Shown here one piece after another: positions 33,291 through 41,908 of a stretch of DNA of 50,305 nt. The DNA is taken from positions 1 to 50,305 of the forward strand of contig NZ_JAALJH010000067.1 in assembly GCF_011064615.1 (NCBI RefSeq). Direction: 5' to 3'. The position numbers were made by a program, and so were the translations under genes. Position 1 is the stretch's first letter. Every line of letters begins with the position of its first letter. Below the pieces are notes generated by a model. It did not search any database. It was not told where the DNA came from and was given only the letters and a program-made list of their open reading frames with translations. Source of the DNA: Aquisphaera insulae. Its GTDB lineage: Bacteria > Planctomycetota > Planctomycetia > Isosphaerales > Isosphaeraceae.

Positions 33291-35969
33291 CCCGTTGGCG
33301 GGGGCGTTCTCGGCGCCGCCGGAGGCGATGCTCTTGGGGGCGAAGCCGAGGATGACGCGGCACGGGGCATGCTCGAGGACGTACTTCGTGTTGGAGGCGA
33401 AGGCCGTGGTATCGCCGCGACGATAGACCCCGCGCAGGCTCATGAAGATGGCGTCGAACTTCCCCTCGACGGCGGCCTTGACGATCTGGGGTCCGGGATC
33501 GCCGGTCGCGACCATCGACTCGACCGTCCGACCGAGCTCGCGAGCCCGAAGCGTCCCGCGCTCGAGGATCCGCTTGGCCTCGCCGACGACGGCCTCCGGC
33601 GTCTCGTCGGGATCCTCGCCGGCCTCGGCGATGTCGATGAGCGTCACGCCGATGGCCGGATCCAGGAAGCTCATGACCGTATCGAGGAAGTCCGCCGAGA
33701 GCGGGCTGCCGTCGTAGGCCATCAACAGGCGTTCCACGCCGTGCCAGCTCTTGCGGAGCTCGATGAGCTGACGGGCGACGTCGGCGGCCGCGGCGCCCGG
33801 CTTGGGGATCTGGCTGCCGCCGGCGACGTCGAGGCGGACGTCCTTGTTGCCGCCGAGGACGCGGATGGACAGGGGGTCGGCCTTCTTGCCGCAGGCGTTG
33901 ATCCAGTAGAGCGCCACCTGGTCGAGCTGGTCCTCAGGGGGAAACTTGTTGGACATCCCCATGATTAGCTCCTGGGCGCCGATCGTCCGGGCCGTCTGGA
34001 CCATCGCGTAGAAGGGCTCGTTAGTGGGCACGATGAGGGGCTTCACCGTCTTGCCCACGTGCTCCGCCATGTTGACCACGGCGGTGAGGAGCTGGCGATC
34101 GTACTCGGTGATCGTCGGGGTGAAGTCGGAAGAGCCCTTGGGGAGGACGACGGCCGTCATCACGACCACGTCGGTCGTCTCCGGGTCGGTCTCGTTGAGG
34201 CACTGCTCGAGCATCCCCAGGTTGTGAGGCGAGCGGATCGCCACCAGCTTGCGGTAGGGATGGGTCAGGTTCAGCGACGCGACGCTGAGCTGGTCGGCCT
34301 CACTCTGATTGAACTGCTCGAGGTGCTCGTGCTCCCCGTGCCCCCTCCCCAGGCGGCGGTGATGCCAACGCTCGCTGATCCAGAAGACCGCGTAGAAGGC
34401 GGCCGTGAACAGGATGCCCGTGATCGTGGCGACCTCCTTGGTCAGGAGGTTGGTGATCGCGCACAGGGCCAGCACCAGGAAGATCAGGGTCATGCCCAGC
34501 GGTATGTCGTACTTCCCGACCGTGAAGTTGAGCGGGACCTCGTATTCGCGATGCCCCGGCTTCTTGAAGCGGAGTACCAGCATCGAGAGCGACATGAACA
34601 CGAAGCTCCAGACGACGCCGAACGCATACGCCTCGCCCAGGGCCAGCACGTCGCCCCGGCTGAGCACGATCGTGACCACCTGGAGGATCACGACCAGGTT
34701 GATGAGCCTCGACGAGGTCCCGAACTTGGGGTGCGGCTTCAGGAACCAGTCGGGGAGGACGCCATCCTCGGAGACCCGGTTGAGGACGCCGTTGGAGCCC
34801 ACGATCGCGGTGTTCACGGCGCCCGAGAGGATGAGCGAGCCGACCAGCACGACCAGGATGTTGAGCAGCAGCTTGGCCCACTGCGGGCCGACGACGCTCA
34901 TCGCCAGGCCGCCGATCAGGTTCCCGCTGTACTGCGACATCCGCACGTCATCGGGGATGATCATGACCGCGAAGAAGCTGATCAGGGTCGTCAGGAGCAT
35001 GCTGTAGAGGAAGACGATGAACGCCGCGCGTTTGAAATTCGTGAGCTTGGGGCTCTCGACCTCGCGATAGACCTGCGCCAGGGTCTCCTCTCCGCTCATC
35101 GCCAGGATCGAGTGGCCGAACGAGACCAGGATGCCGAACATCCCGATCAGGCCCCACCAGTTGCCGTTGATCTCGTTGGGGCGGAGCTGCTCGCCGAGCT
35201 TCGTCTCGCCGACGATCCCCAGCGGGTCGACCTGCTTGCCGAACGGATCCGGGATCGCCTTCCCCTCGGCATCCACCTTCTTCGAGAGGTCGGGCGTGAT
35301 CGGCGGCAGGTGTCGCTTCTCGGGCTGGACGGCCAGAGTGACGAGGCACCAGACGATCATGATCACCGCCATGACCGTGGTCGCCCCCATGATCCGCAAG
35401 GCCTGGTCGCTCGACTCGTGGATGCCCCGGGTGTTGACCCTCCAGAAATAGGCCGTGATCCCCAGCGCGATCAGCACGGAGAGCCAGTTCTGCGCGGCCA
35501 TGAGCGCGCTGCCCGGGCCGAGGTGGAACAGCTCGTTGACCAGGCCGATCACGTACTGCCCGGCCGTCACGCCGCTGATCGGCCCGGTGAGGATGTAGTC
35601 GAACAGCAGGGCGGAGACGGCCAGTCGCGCCAGCTTGCCCCCCATGGCCTCCTTGACGATCCGGTAGACGCCGCCGCGCACGAACATGGCGCAGCTCTCG
35701 ATGTAGACACTCCGCACCGCGTAGCTGAAGAGCATCACCGCGAGGATGAACCAGGGGGCCGCCTTGCCGATCTGGGACTCGACGATGCCGCCGATGTAAT
35801 AGGCCGTGCTGGCCAGGTCGCAGAGGACGATGGCGGCGGTCCGCCAGAACGAAATGAACGTGAACATCACGCTCGTGACGACGAGGACCTGTGAGGGGGA
35901 GGGTCCTCGTCGAGGGCGCTGCGCGGGGTCGTCGCCGGCGGACATGGGGTGGGGGTCCTGCGGATCCAT
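33285..35969 (-). CDS. APC-family amino-acid permease with C-terminal universal-stress domains
   Basis: An 894-residue protein. The first about 530 residues are a 12-helix amino acid/polyamine/organocation transporter (VTSVMFTFISFWRTAAIVLC, then GGVYRIVKEAMGG). After a charged linker (HHRRLGRGHGEHEHLEQFNQ) the cytoplasmic tail holds two UspA-like domains: one from YRKLVAIRSPHNLG and one from VERLLMAYDGSPLSADFLD to PCRVILGF. Such fusions are thought to tie transport to nucleotide or stress sensing, but the substrate is not readable. An extra-long loop (residues about 215-270, rich in KKVDAEGKAIPDPFGKQVD) lies between helices. ATG 35969 is used; ATG 35945 (MSAGDDPAQ) is an alternative. Confidence 0.88.
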   Translation of the reverse strand: MDPQDPHPMSAGDDPAQRPRRGPSPSQVLVVTSVMFTFISFWRTAAIVLCDLASTAYYIGGIVESQIGKAAPWFILAVMLFSYAVRSVYIESCAMFVRGGVYRIVKEAMGGKLARLAVSALLFDYILTGPISGVTAGQYVIGLVNELFHLGPGSALMAAQNWLSVLIALGITAYFWRVNTRGIHESSDQALRIMGATTVMAVIMIVWCLVTLAVQPEKRHLPPITPDLSKKVDAEGKAIPDPFGKQVDPLGIVGETKLGEQLRPNEINGNWWGLIGMFGILVSFGHSILAMSGEETLAQVYREVESPKLTNFKRAAFIVFLYSMLLTTLISFFAVMIIPDDVRMSQYSGNLIGGLAMSVVGPQWAKLLLNILVVLVGSLILSGAVNTAIVGSNGVLNRVSEDGVLPDWFLKPHPKFGTSSRLINLVVILQVVTIVLSRGDVLALGEAYAFGVVWSFVFMSLSMLVLRFKKPGHREYEVPLNFTVGKYDIPLGMTLIFLVLALCAITNLLTKEVATITGILFTAAFYAVFWISERWHHRRLGRGHGEHEHLEQFNQSEADQLSVASLNLTHPYRKLVAIRSPHNLGMLEQCLNETDPETTDVVVMTAVVLPKGSSDFTPTITEYDRQLLTAVVNMAEHVGKTVKPLIVPTNEPFYAMVQTARTIGAQELIMGMSNKFPPEDQLDQVALYWINACGKKADPLSIRVLGGNKDVRLDVAGGSQIPKPGAAAADVARQLIELRKSWHGVERLLMAYDGSPLSADFLDTVMSFLDPAIGVTLIDIAEAGEDPDETPEAVVGEAKRILERGTLRARELGRTVESMVATGDPGPQIVKAAVEGKFDAIFMSLRGVYRRGDTTAFASNTKYVLEHAPCRVILGFAPKSIASGGAENAPANGS

Positions 35970-36151
35970 CGCTCATTCCCGGCTCGAGGGCGGACGCGAG
36001 TCGCGTCGCCGGACTGGTCGTGCCGGGCGAGTCGTGCGGGCCGTCTTTCCGGCCGCTGCGAAGATGGTGATTAGACGGCCGCGACCCACCGCCGTCAAGG
36101 GGCTGGACGCAGCAAGATCTTGCAAGCTCCGGGAGTTAGGGAATCCGTCCC

Positions 36152-37189
36152 CTACTTCGTCCCGGTCCCGGCCAGGCGACGGCTCACCTCGGCCGCGACG
36201 GCCGCGGTGAAGCTCTCGGTGGTCTCCTTGCCGCCGAGGTCGCCGGTGCGGACGCCCTCGCGGAGGAGGTCCAGGGTCGCAACCTTGACGGTGCGGCCGA
36301 CCTCGATCTCGCCCACCTGGTAGAGGAGCAGGGAGAGTGCCAGGAAGATGGCGGTGGGATTGGCCTTGTTCTGGCCGGCGATGTCCGGGGCGGTCCCATG
36401 GGCGGCGTCGAAGAGCGCGACGCGAACCACGGCCGCCGCGTCGAAGGCGAGATTCGCGCTGGCGCCGATGCCGAGCGAGCCCGCCAGGCCGCACGCCATG
36501 TCGGAGAGGAAATCGCCGTATTCGTTGAGGACCAGGACGATCTGGAACTTCTCCGGCGCCATGATCACCTTGCCGAGCAGGGCGTCGAACAGCTCGGTGG
36601 AGTGGGCCACCTCCGGGAACTGGCGCGCGACCTCCGTGGCCACCCGCTCGAAGAGGCCGTCGGTCGCCTTCTGGATCGTGTACTTGGAGGAGCTCGTCAC
36701 CTTCTTGCCGGTCTTCCGGGCCAGGGTGAATGCGTACCGTGCCGCCTCCAGGACCGGCCTGCGCTCGACGATCCGCAGGCTGACGGCGCCGTCCTCGCCG
36801 ATCATCCGACCGGGGTCGTCGTAGGTGCCCCCGGTGGCGATCCGCACGATGTCCAGGTCGAGCTCGCGGCGGAAATTGCTCGGGACCCCCGGGATCGTGT
36901 AGACGGGCCGGTGGATCACGCTGAGATCGAGCCGTCGCCGCAGGACCTGGTTCGGGGACTCCTCCGCCGTGGTCGTGGGGTACTTGAGGGCCACTCGCGT
37001 CTCGGTCACGGCCTCGACGGCCTCGTCGTAGATCGCCGCCTTCTTCGCCCGCCGGTTCTCCAGCCTGATGTCCACCGGCCGGAATTGCAGGTCCACCGGC
37101 AGCGCCGCGGCCAGCTCGTGGATCGCCCGCGAGAGCTCGGCGCCGATCCCGTCGCCCAGCAGCTCCGTGACCTGATACGTGGGTCGCAT
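36152..37189 (-). CDS. Isocitrate/isopropylmalate dehydrogenase family protein
   Basis: A 345-residue NAD(P)-dependent beta-decarboxylating dehydrogenase. Family marks are LLGDGIGAELS, SPNQVLRRRLDLSVIHRP (substrate-binding arginines), VLNEYGDFLSDMACGLAGSLG's GD-x-x-SD metal site, and DAAHGTAPDIAGQNKANP. Two blocks are atypical: the usual VREN-TEG loop reads VRIATGGTYDD, and the usual KAN motif reads SSKYTI, keeping Lys but replacing Asn by Thr. The substrate may therefore differ from isocitrate and 3-isopropylmalate. The ATG at 37189 has AGGAG 12 bases upstream; the longer frame to 37255 is unlikely. No leuCD or TCA gene is adjacent. Confidence 0.85.
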   Translation of the reverse strand: MRPTYQVTELLGDGIGAELSRAIHELAAALPVDLQFRPVDIRLENRRAKKAAIYDEAVEAVTETRVALKYPTTTAEESPNQVLRRRLDLSVIHRPVYTIPGVPSNFRRELDLDIVRIATGGTYDDPGRMIGEDGAVSLRIVERRPVLEAARYAFTLARKTGKKVTSSSKYTIQKATDGLFERVATEVARQFPEVAHSTELFDALLGKVIMAPEKFQIVLVLNEYGDFLSDMACGLAGSLGIGASANLAFDAAAVVRVALFDAAHGTAPDIAGQNKANPTAIFLALSLLLYQVGEIEVGRTVKVATLDLLREGVRTGDLGGKETTESFTAAVAAEVSRRLAGTGTK

Positions 37190-37447
37190 CGTCCCGCAAC
37201 ACTCCTGATGAAACAAGGCCGACCGGGTGAGGTCGAGGCTCGGCAGGTGCCTCATCGGGGGAGGCCGCTCGCCTCGGGCGGTCGCGGTTGATCTCCCGAT
37301 TGTACGGCCGTGCCGATCGGAGCGTCAAACGGCGCGCGGACGCGGTCCCGCCGACCGATGGACCCCGCGTCGGCCGCTGGCACTTCGCTCGCCGGCGCGT
37401 TAAGGTCCGGCGATCGGGCCACGAGGCCACCCAACCCGGAGTTGCTC

Positions 37448-38593
37448 ATGCTCGCTCGATTCACGGGTCGCGGAGCGATCGGATCGCCGCCTGGACTCCT
37501 CGCCGCCGTGTCCCTCCTGGTCATGCTGGCGGCAGGGAAGCCGCTCCTCGCCGAGGATGGCCGCGAGGCCATCGATCGCGCCACGCTCGACCGATGGTCG
37601 AAGCCTTACCGGGGGTGGACGTACCACCCCGAGTTCGTGATCCCGTCCAGTCCGGAGATCGATGGTGCCGCCCGGATCCTGGGCACGGATTGCCCCACCA
37701 TATTCCAGATCCCCGGTGATGATCGTTTCTTCATGAGCTTCATCGGCTTCGACGGCAAGGGCTACCAGTCCTTCGTCGCCGAGAGCCGCGACCTGATCCG
37801 CTGGGAGCACCATCGCCTGGCCATGGGCTACGGGCCGGAGGGCTCATTCGACCACGGCGGACGCGTCATCGGGGCCTTCCTGCTCCAGTCCTATGACGTG
37901 AAATCCCCCCGGCTCTTGAAGAGGCGCGATGCCAAGTTCTGGACGCTCTACGGCGCCTACCCGAGGCAGGGAGGCTACGAGCTCCGCCCGGGCTATGAAG
38001 GAGTGGCGACGAGCGTGGACGGCCTCACCTGGCGGCGGGAGAAGGAGGCACCCATCCTCTCGGTGCACGATCCGGACGTCGGCGAGTGGGAGCGGAGCTG
38101 CATCTATCAGCCCTGGCTCGTGGAACACCGCGGCCGGTTCTTCAACTTCTACAACGCGGCCGACGGCGGGACCGAGCAGTCGGGCCTGGCCCTCTCCACG
38201 AACCTTCTGGACTGGATGCGGTATCCGGCCAACCCCGTGCTCCGCAACCATCCCGGGGGCTTCGACGCCGACTTCTGCTCCGACCCGAAGGTGTACCGCG
38301 ACGGCGATCACTGGATCATGTTCTATTTCGGCGTCGGCCGCGGGGCCGCACATATCATGGCGGCCTTCTCGCGCGATCTCGTCCACTGGACGGCCCACCC
38401 GGAGCCGCTCTACAAGGCGGGCGGGCATCCTCGCGGCCTGGACCGGCAGCACGCGCACAAGGCCTCGCTCGCCTTCAACCCGCGCAACGAGACCTTCTAT
38501 CTCTTCTACGACGCCGTCCCGGGCACCCCCGGCCCGACCGGCGGCCGGGGCATCGCCCTGCTGACCAGCAGGCCGATCGGCGCCCCACGTTGA
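37448..38593 (+). CDS. Secreted five-bladed beta-propeller glycosidase-like protein (GH43/GH130-like)
   Basis: A 381-residue protein with signal peptide LLAAVSLLVMLAAGKPLLAE. The mature part shows blade repeats of the GH43/32/62/117/130 type, each ending in a strand such as YQSFVAESRDLIRWEHHRL, VATSVDGLTWRREKEAPIL, LALSTNLLDWMRYPANPVL and MAAFSRDLVHWTAHPEPLY. SDPKVYRDGDHWIMFYFG is a typical blade. Acidic candidates for catalysis are present (Asp in GTDCPT and DFCSDPK, Glu in GEWERSC), but I cannot fix the family. The ATG at 37448 has GGAG eight bases upstream. It is divergent from the dehydrogenase gene. Confidence 0.78.
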   Translation: MLARFTGRGAIGSPPGLLAAVSLLVMLAAGKPLLAEDGREAIDRATLDRWSKPYRGWTYHPEFVIPSSPEIDGAARILGTDCPTIFQIPGDDRFFMSFIGFDGKGYQSFVAESRDLIRWEHHRLAMGYGPEGSFDHGGRVIGAFLLQSYDVKSPRLLKRRDAKFWTLYGAYPRQGGYELRPGYEGVATSVDGLTWRREKEAPILSVHDPDVGEWERSCIYQPWLVEHRGRFFNFYNAADGGTEQSGLALSTNLLDWMRYPANPVLRNHPGGFDADFCSDPKVYRDGDHWIMFYFGVGRGAAHIMAAFSRDLVHWTAHPEPLYKAGGHPRGLDRQHAHKASLAFNPRNETFYLFYDAVPGTPGPTGGRGIALLTSRPIGAPR

Positions 38594-38626
38594 ATCGCTC
38601 GAGGCTCATCGCCGAGGGAAGCCCGG

Positions 38627-39040
38627 TCATGAATGGGACCGGTCTCCGACGCACTCGCGCAGCTTGACATCGATCGTGCAGATGTGGGTCTGGATCCAGT
38701 TGCCGAGCATCTGCTCCACCTTCACCAGGTCCGCCAGCGAGAGCTTCCCCTCCGTGATATGACCCTTCACCGCCGCGATTTCCCGCCGCAGGCCGTTATG
38801 GGCCGAGAGGTTGGAGATGGCGGCCGGGCATCGGTGCTGGGTCATGCACTCTTCCTCGCACTTGAAGTGCGTCTCCGTGTACTCGGCCAGGAAGCCGAGC
38901 AGGCGGATCGCGGTGGCCTGGCCCTTGCCGTGCGCCATCGCGTCGTGAAACTCATTGAATCGTCGGATCAGCTCCTGATGCTGGTCATCGACCAGCTTGA
39001 AACCGGTGCTCATCCGATCGGCGTTCCAGGCGATTCCCAT
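38627..39040 (-). CDS. Bacteriohemerythrin-like protein lacking one iron ligand
   Basis: A 137-residue four-helix protein of the hemerythrin family (oxygen binding or sensing by a di-iron site). Ligands found at canonical spacing are His21 (VDDQHQEL), His58 and Glu62 (THFKCEEECM), His81 (SAHNGLRREI), His119 and Asp124 (WIQTHICTIDVKL). The seventh ligand, expected as His four residues after His81, is Arg85; I re-read the bases (gcc cat aac ggc ctg cgg) and it is Arg. The site may be mono-iron or non-functional. The ATG at 39040 (MGIAWNADRM) matches the usual N-terminus; the frame is open to 39169. Confidence 0.85.
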   Translation of the reverse strand: MGIAWNADRMSTGFKLVDDQHQELIRRFNEFHDAMAHGKGQATAIRLLGFLAEYTETHFKCEEECMTQHRCPAAISNLSAHNGLRREIAAVKGHITEGKLSLADLVKVEQMLGNWIQTHICTIDVKLRECVGDRSHS

Positions 39041-39518
39041 GGCGATGATCCCATGACGTCGGGCCCAGGATTCCGGTCGCCATTCCAGCGTCAACGACTG
39101 CGTCCACATCGACGACCGGCGGAGTATCGTGTTCGAGAAGCACCCGGCGGCGTCGCCGTCCACTTCCATCCATAAGCGTACACCTTATCGATGGCGACGG
39201 AAAGGGTCTCTCCCGAGGGAGCCCGGCGCCGGGTTCATCGTGGGGGTGCGAGGCACGATCCTTGACATTCCGAGATGCGAGTCCGAATACTATCATTCTC
39301 TCCTCACGAGCTTGCCCACGCCCCGCCCGCCGTATCGTGCCCCTCGTCAGGCCCGAGATCCGCGAAAGGGAACAGAGCAGCGACCTTCGGCCCTCGGCTT
39401 GCCCCGCTCGCGGCGCGGTCGAGGTTCCTTTCGTGACTTCCGGATCATGGAGCTTCTCGCGCGCCCGACGATGACGGGCCGGACGGTCGCGCCACGTACC
39501 TTCGCGGGAGTGTTGACG
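39041..39518. other. 478-base divergent gap
   Basis: Between the hemerythrin gene and the small lipoprotein gene. It contains a good promoter at 39262-39291. Frames crossing it (from 39129) show no protein-like composition until the lipoprotein signal sequence. Confidence 0.5.
39262..39291 (+). promoter_or_regulatory. Sigma-70-type promoter for the lipoprotein/DUF1559 pair
   Basis: A perfect -35 TTGACA (39262-39267), an 18-base spacer and AATACT (39286-39291; TACTAT overlaps it at 39288-39293), in a locally AT-rich stretch. It lies about 225 bases before the lipoprotein start. Confidence 0.55.
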
Positions 39519-39785
39519 GTGGATCGAACTTCAGTGGTTTCGCCGGCGTCGGATCGCGCCTGTTGGCGCCCGGCCGTGCTGCTCGGGGCGTTCCTGGCCA
39601 TCGCCGGATGTGCTCCGGCGGAGGTCGGGAGCATCGACATGGCCAGGTCGAAGGCGATCGCGGCGGAGCGAGGGATCGGCCCGGGAGGCGGCGGCCCGAC
39701 GGTGCCGGCGGGCAAGTCGAAGAAGGGCGCCTCGGCCCGGCCGAGCCAGCCTGGCTCCTCTCCCGTCGCCCCCGCGCCCCGGTGA
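39519..39785 (+). CDS. Small lipoprotein paired with a DUF1559 gene
   Basis: An 88-residue protein with a lipoprotein signal (PAVLLGAFLAIAGC, lipobox Cys near residue 31) and a short mature part, GSIDMARSKAIAAERGIGPG, followed by a Gly/Pro/Lys/Ser-rich tail. Short lipoproteins with an IDMxxSKAxAxxRG-like stretch next to DUF1559 genes are common in planctomycetes (from memory); the role is unknown. The GTG at 39519 has GGAG eight bases upstream. ATG 39471 and ATG 39447 are alternatives. It is followed after 94 bases by the DUF1559 gene. Confidence 0.65.
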   Translation: MDRTSVVSPASDRACWRPAVLLGAFLAIAGCAPAEVGSIDMARSKAIAAERGIGPGGGGPTVPAGKSKKGASARPSQPGSSPVAPAPR

Positions 39786-39879
39786 ACGCAGGTATCTTCC
39801 CCGCCGGGCTTGAATCCTCTCCGGAAGCTTGTTCCAGGCTGATCACGTTCATCTTCCTTGATCAAGAGAGACATTGCGC

Positions 39880-40917
39880 ATGCAATCCCTGACTCGTCGC
39901 GAGCGTTCCTCGGGCTTCACGCTGATCGAACTGTTGGTCGTGATCGCGATCATCGCCGTCCTGATCTCGCTCCTCCTGCCGGCCGTGCAGTCTGCCCGGG
40001 AGGCTGCCCGGAGGGCGCAGTGCACCAACAACCTCAAGCAGATCGGCCTGGCGACGGCGACTTATGAATCCGCGTCCGGCGTGTTCCCGCCGGGGCACCT
40101 CGGCGCCCCGGTCTGGGCGGGAGTGTATTATTCGGGGCCCAGCGTGTTCCCGCATATTCTGCCGCAGATGGAGCAGTCGGCAGTCTACAACGCGATGAAC
40201 TTCGCACTCTCGGTCCATGATGCCCAGAACTCGACCATCGCGGGGATCGTCGTCTCCGCGCTCGCCTGTCCGAGCGACCCGTCGGCCCTGGAACTCACGA
40301 CGCTGACGGCCAATTACGCCAAAGGCGGCATGCAGGCGCACTCCAATTACGCCGCTTGCCGGGGGCTCTGGTTCATCGAGTCCCGCGAGAACCCCGCCGA
40401 CCCGTGCATCCCCACGCTCTCGGCCTCGGCTTACGGGGTCATCTATCCCAACAGCGCGGTCCGCTACTCGGGCATCACCGACGGATCGAGCAACACGATG
40501 ACCTATTCGGAACAGGCCCTCGGCATGATCAGCCCCTCCAGCCGCGGCGATTACGGCCTCTGGCAGAACGGGTACTGGTACTATTCGCACTTCGATACGT
40601 CCCTGGCCCCCAACGCCTGCAAGCAGCTCAAGGATCAGATCAACAACGGCTGGTGGTGGGTCATGAACTTCGACGCCTCGAGCTTCCACCCCGGCGGCGT
40701 CAACGCCGCGTTCGCCGACGGGTCGGTGCGGTTCATCAAGGACAGCATCAATTCCTGGCCGGTGGACAATACCCCTTCCGGGTATGCCACGCCCATCGGA
40801 GTCAACTCCTGGGCGGGCAGTTGCGGGGACTGGAATCTCGGGACGGCCAAGCCCGGAGTCTGGCAGGCCCTGTCCACCCGAGCCGGCGGCGAGGTCCTGA
40901 GCGCCGACCAGTATTGA
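39880..40917 (+). CDS. DUF1559 domain protein (pseudopilin-like)
   Basis: A complete 345-residue family member. The N-terminus RRERSSGFTLIELLVVIAII is a class III signal peptide cut before Phe by prepilin peptidase and methylated. QSAREAARRAQCTNNLKQIG is the conserved helix extension. The C-terminus has SFHPGGVNAAFADGSVRFIK, the DUF1559 signature. It was probably exported through a type II secretion/type IV pilus-like path and anchored by its hydrophobic helix. The ATG at 39880 has AGAGAG upstream and is preferred to TTG 39874. It probably forms one transcript with the lipoprotein gene before it. Confidence 0.93.
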   Translation: MQSLTRRERSSGFTLIELLVVIAIIAVLISLLLPAVQSAREAARRAQCTNNLKQIGLATATYESASGVFPPGHLGAPVWAGVYYSGPSVFPHILPQMEQSAVYNAMNFALSVHDAQNSTIAGIVVSALACPSDPSALELTTLTANYAKGGMQAHSNYAACRGLWFIESRENPADPCIPTLSASAYGVIYPNSAVRYSGITDGSSNTMTYSEQALGMISPSSRGDYGLWQNGYWYYSHFDTSLAPNACKQLKDQINNGWWWVMNFDASSFHPGGVNAAFADGSVRFIKDSINSWPVDNTPSGYATPIGVNSWAGSCGDWNLGTAKPGVWQALSTRAGGEVLSADQY

Positions 40918-41255
40918 ACGACGCGGCCGGGCCATGCGAATCGGGATGACGGGCGCATCTCGTTCGATCGATGCGACCGTCGTCACCGACTCGCCTCGGC
41001 CCCTTCCGAATGGGACCCAACGTCAACGGACCGGAAAAGGGACGGGCGTGGAATTGGCAGGATCCCGGAAAGCAGGGTATATTGGGTTAACTTCAACCGG
41101 GATGCCGGAATGGCCCTGCCGTGTCTTCCTTCGGGCCGAGTGAAGCTCGAGCTCCCCTGGCTGCACCGGCCGATCCAGGCATGGTCGAGATTTGATGCCG
41201 TCTCGGACACCATCCACCGAATTCCTGCTCCCAGTCTCCTGGTAGGAGAGGACCG
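40918..41255. other. 338-base gap with a promoter
   Basis: A non-coding stretch between the DUF1559 gene and the coiled-coil protein. The one supported element is the promoter at 41054-41083. I see no RNA gene. Confidence 0.45.
41054..41083 (+). promoter_or_regulatory. Sigma-70-type promoter of the coiled-coil membrane protein gene
   Basis: TTGGCA (41054-41059), 18 bases, TATATT (41078-41083). The start codon at 41256 would have a leader of about 165 bases. Confidence 0.55.
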
Positions 41256-41780
41256 ATGTCCACCGCGGGTAAGGTTCTGATCGTTCTCATCGTCCTGGCG
41301 ACCATCGGTTGGATGTTCCTCGCGGCCGGAGTGGACGAGCTCAACCGCAATGCCAACAACACGCTCGTGGAGCTGGAAAAGAAGATCGAGCAGCTCCAGT
41401 TGGACGTGAAGACGGCACAGGCCAGCGTCGCGAAATTCAAGGATCAGAGCACCATCCTGCAGGAGAGGATCGACCGCGAGGCGGCCGTCCTGTTCTCTCG
41501 TCATAATGACGTCCAGCGCATCGCGTCCAAGGTCCGCGACGAGCTCGCCCGCGTCCAGTACGAGCTTTCCGTGGTCCAGGAGCACGCCGAGGGCGCCAAG
41601 CGGTCCCAGGGGCAGCGGGCCGAGGAGGTCGCCAATGAGACGCGGAATCTCGCCAAGGACCGCGAGACCGTGGAAGGGCTCAAGGCGAAGGACAAGGAGC
41701 TCGTGGATCGCTTGACCCAGCTTCGCGACCAGTTCAAGAAGACCGTGACGGCCAATACCGAGGCACTCACCCGTCGCTGA
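41256..41780 (+). CDS. Membrane-anchored coiled-coil protein of unknown function
   Basis: A 174-residue protein with one N-terminal membrane helix (VLIVLIVLATIGWMFLAAGV, residues about 7-26) and an almost unbroken heptad-rich coiled coil from residue 35 to 165 (LVELEKKIEQLQLDVKTAQ ... LVDRLTQLRDQF). The coiled coil should lie outside the cytoplasm if the helix is an uncleaved anchor. No catalytic motif. The ATG at 41256 follows TAGGAGAGG. I do not recognise a family; a role in envelope scaffolding is only a guess. Confidence 0.8.
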   Translation: MSTAGKVLIVLIVLATIGWMFLAAGVDELNRNANNTLVELEKKIEQLQLDVKTAQASVAKFKDQSTILQERIDREAAVLFSRHNDVQRIASKVRDELARVQYELSVVQEHAEGAKRSQGQRAEEVANETRNLAKDRETVEGLKAKDKELVDRLTQLRDQFKKTVTANTEALTRR

Positions 41781-41908
41781 GCGGAATCGAGGCGACGTCC
41801 AGGAGGGATCGAGGCGCGGGACCGTTCGGGAAACCGATCGGCCCCGCTCGTCCTTTAGGAGATGGCGCCAGCGCAGACGATGCTGCCCGGCGGCCCGGAG
41901 AACACCCT

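Noticed and set aside
34059..35894. A 611-codon plus-strand open frame
   Set aside because: It mirrors the permease gene on the opposite strand; the product is rich in Asp, His, Arg and Gln and has no domain.
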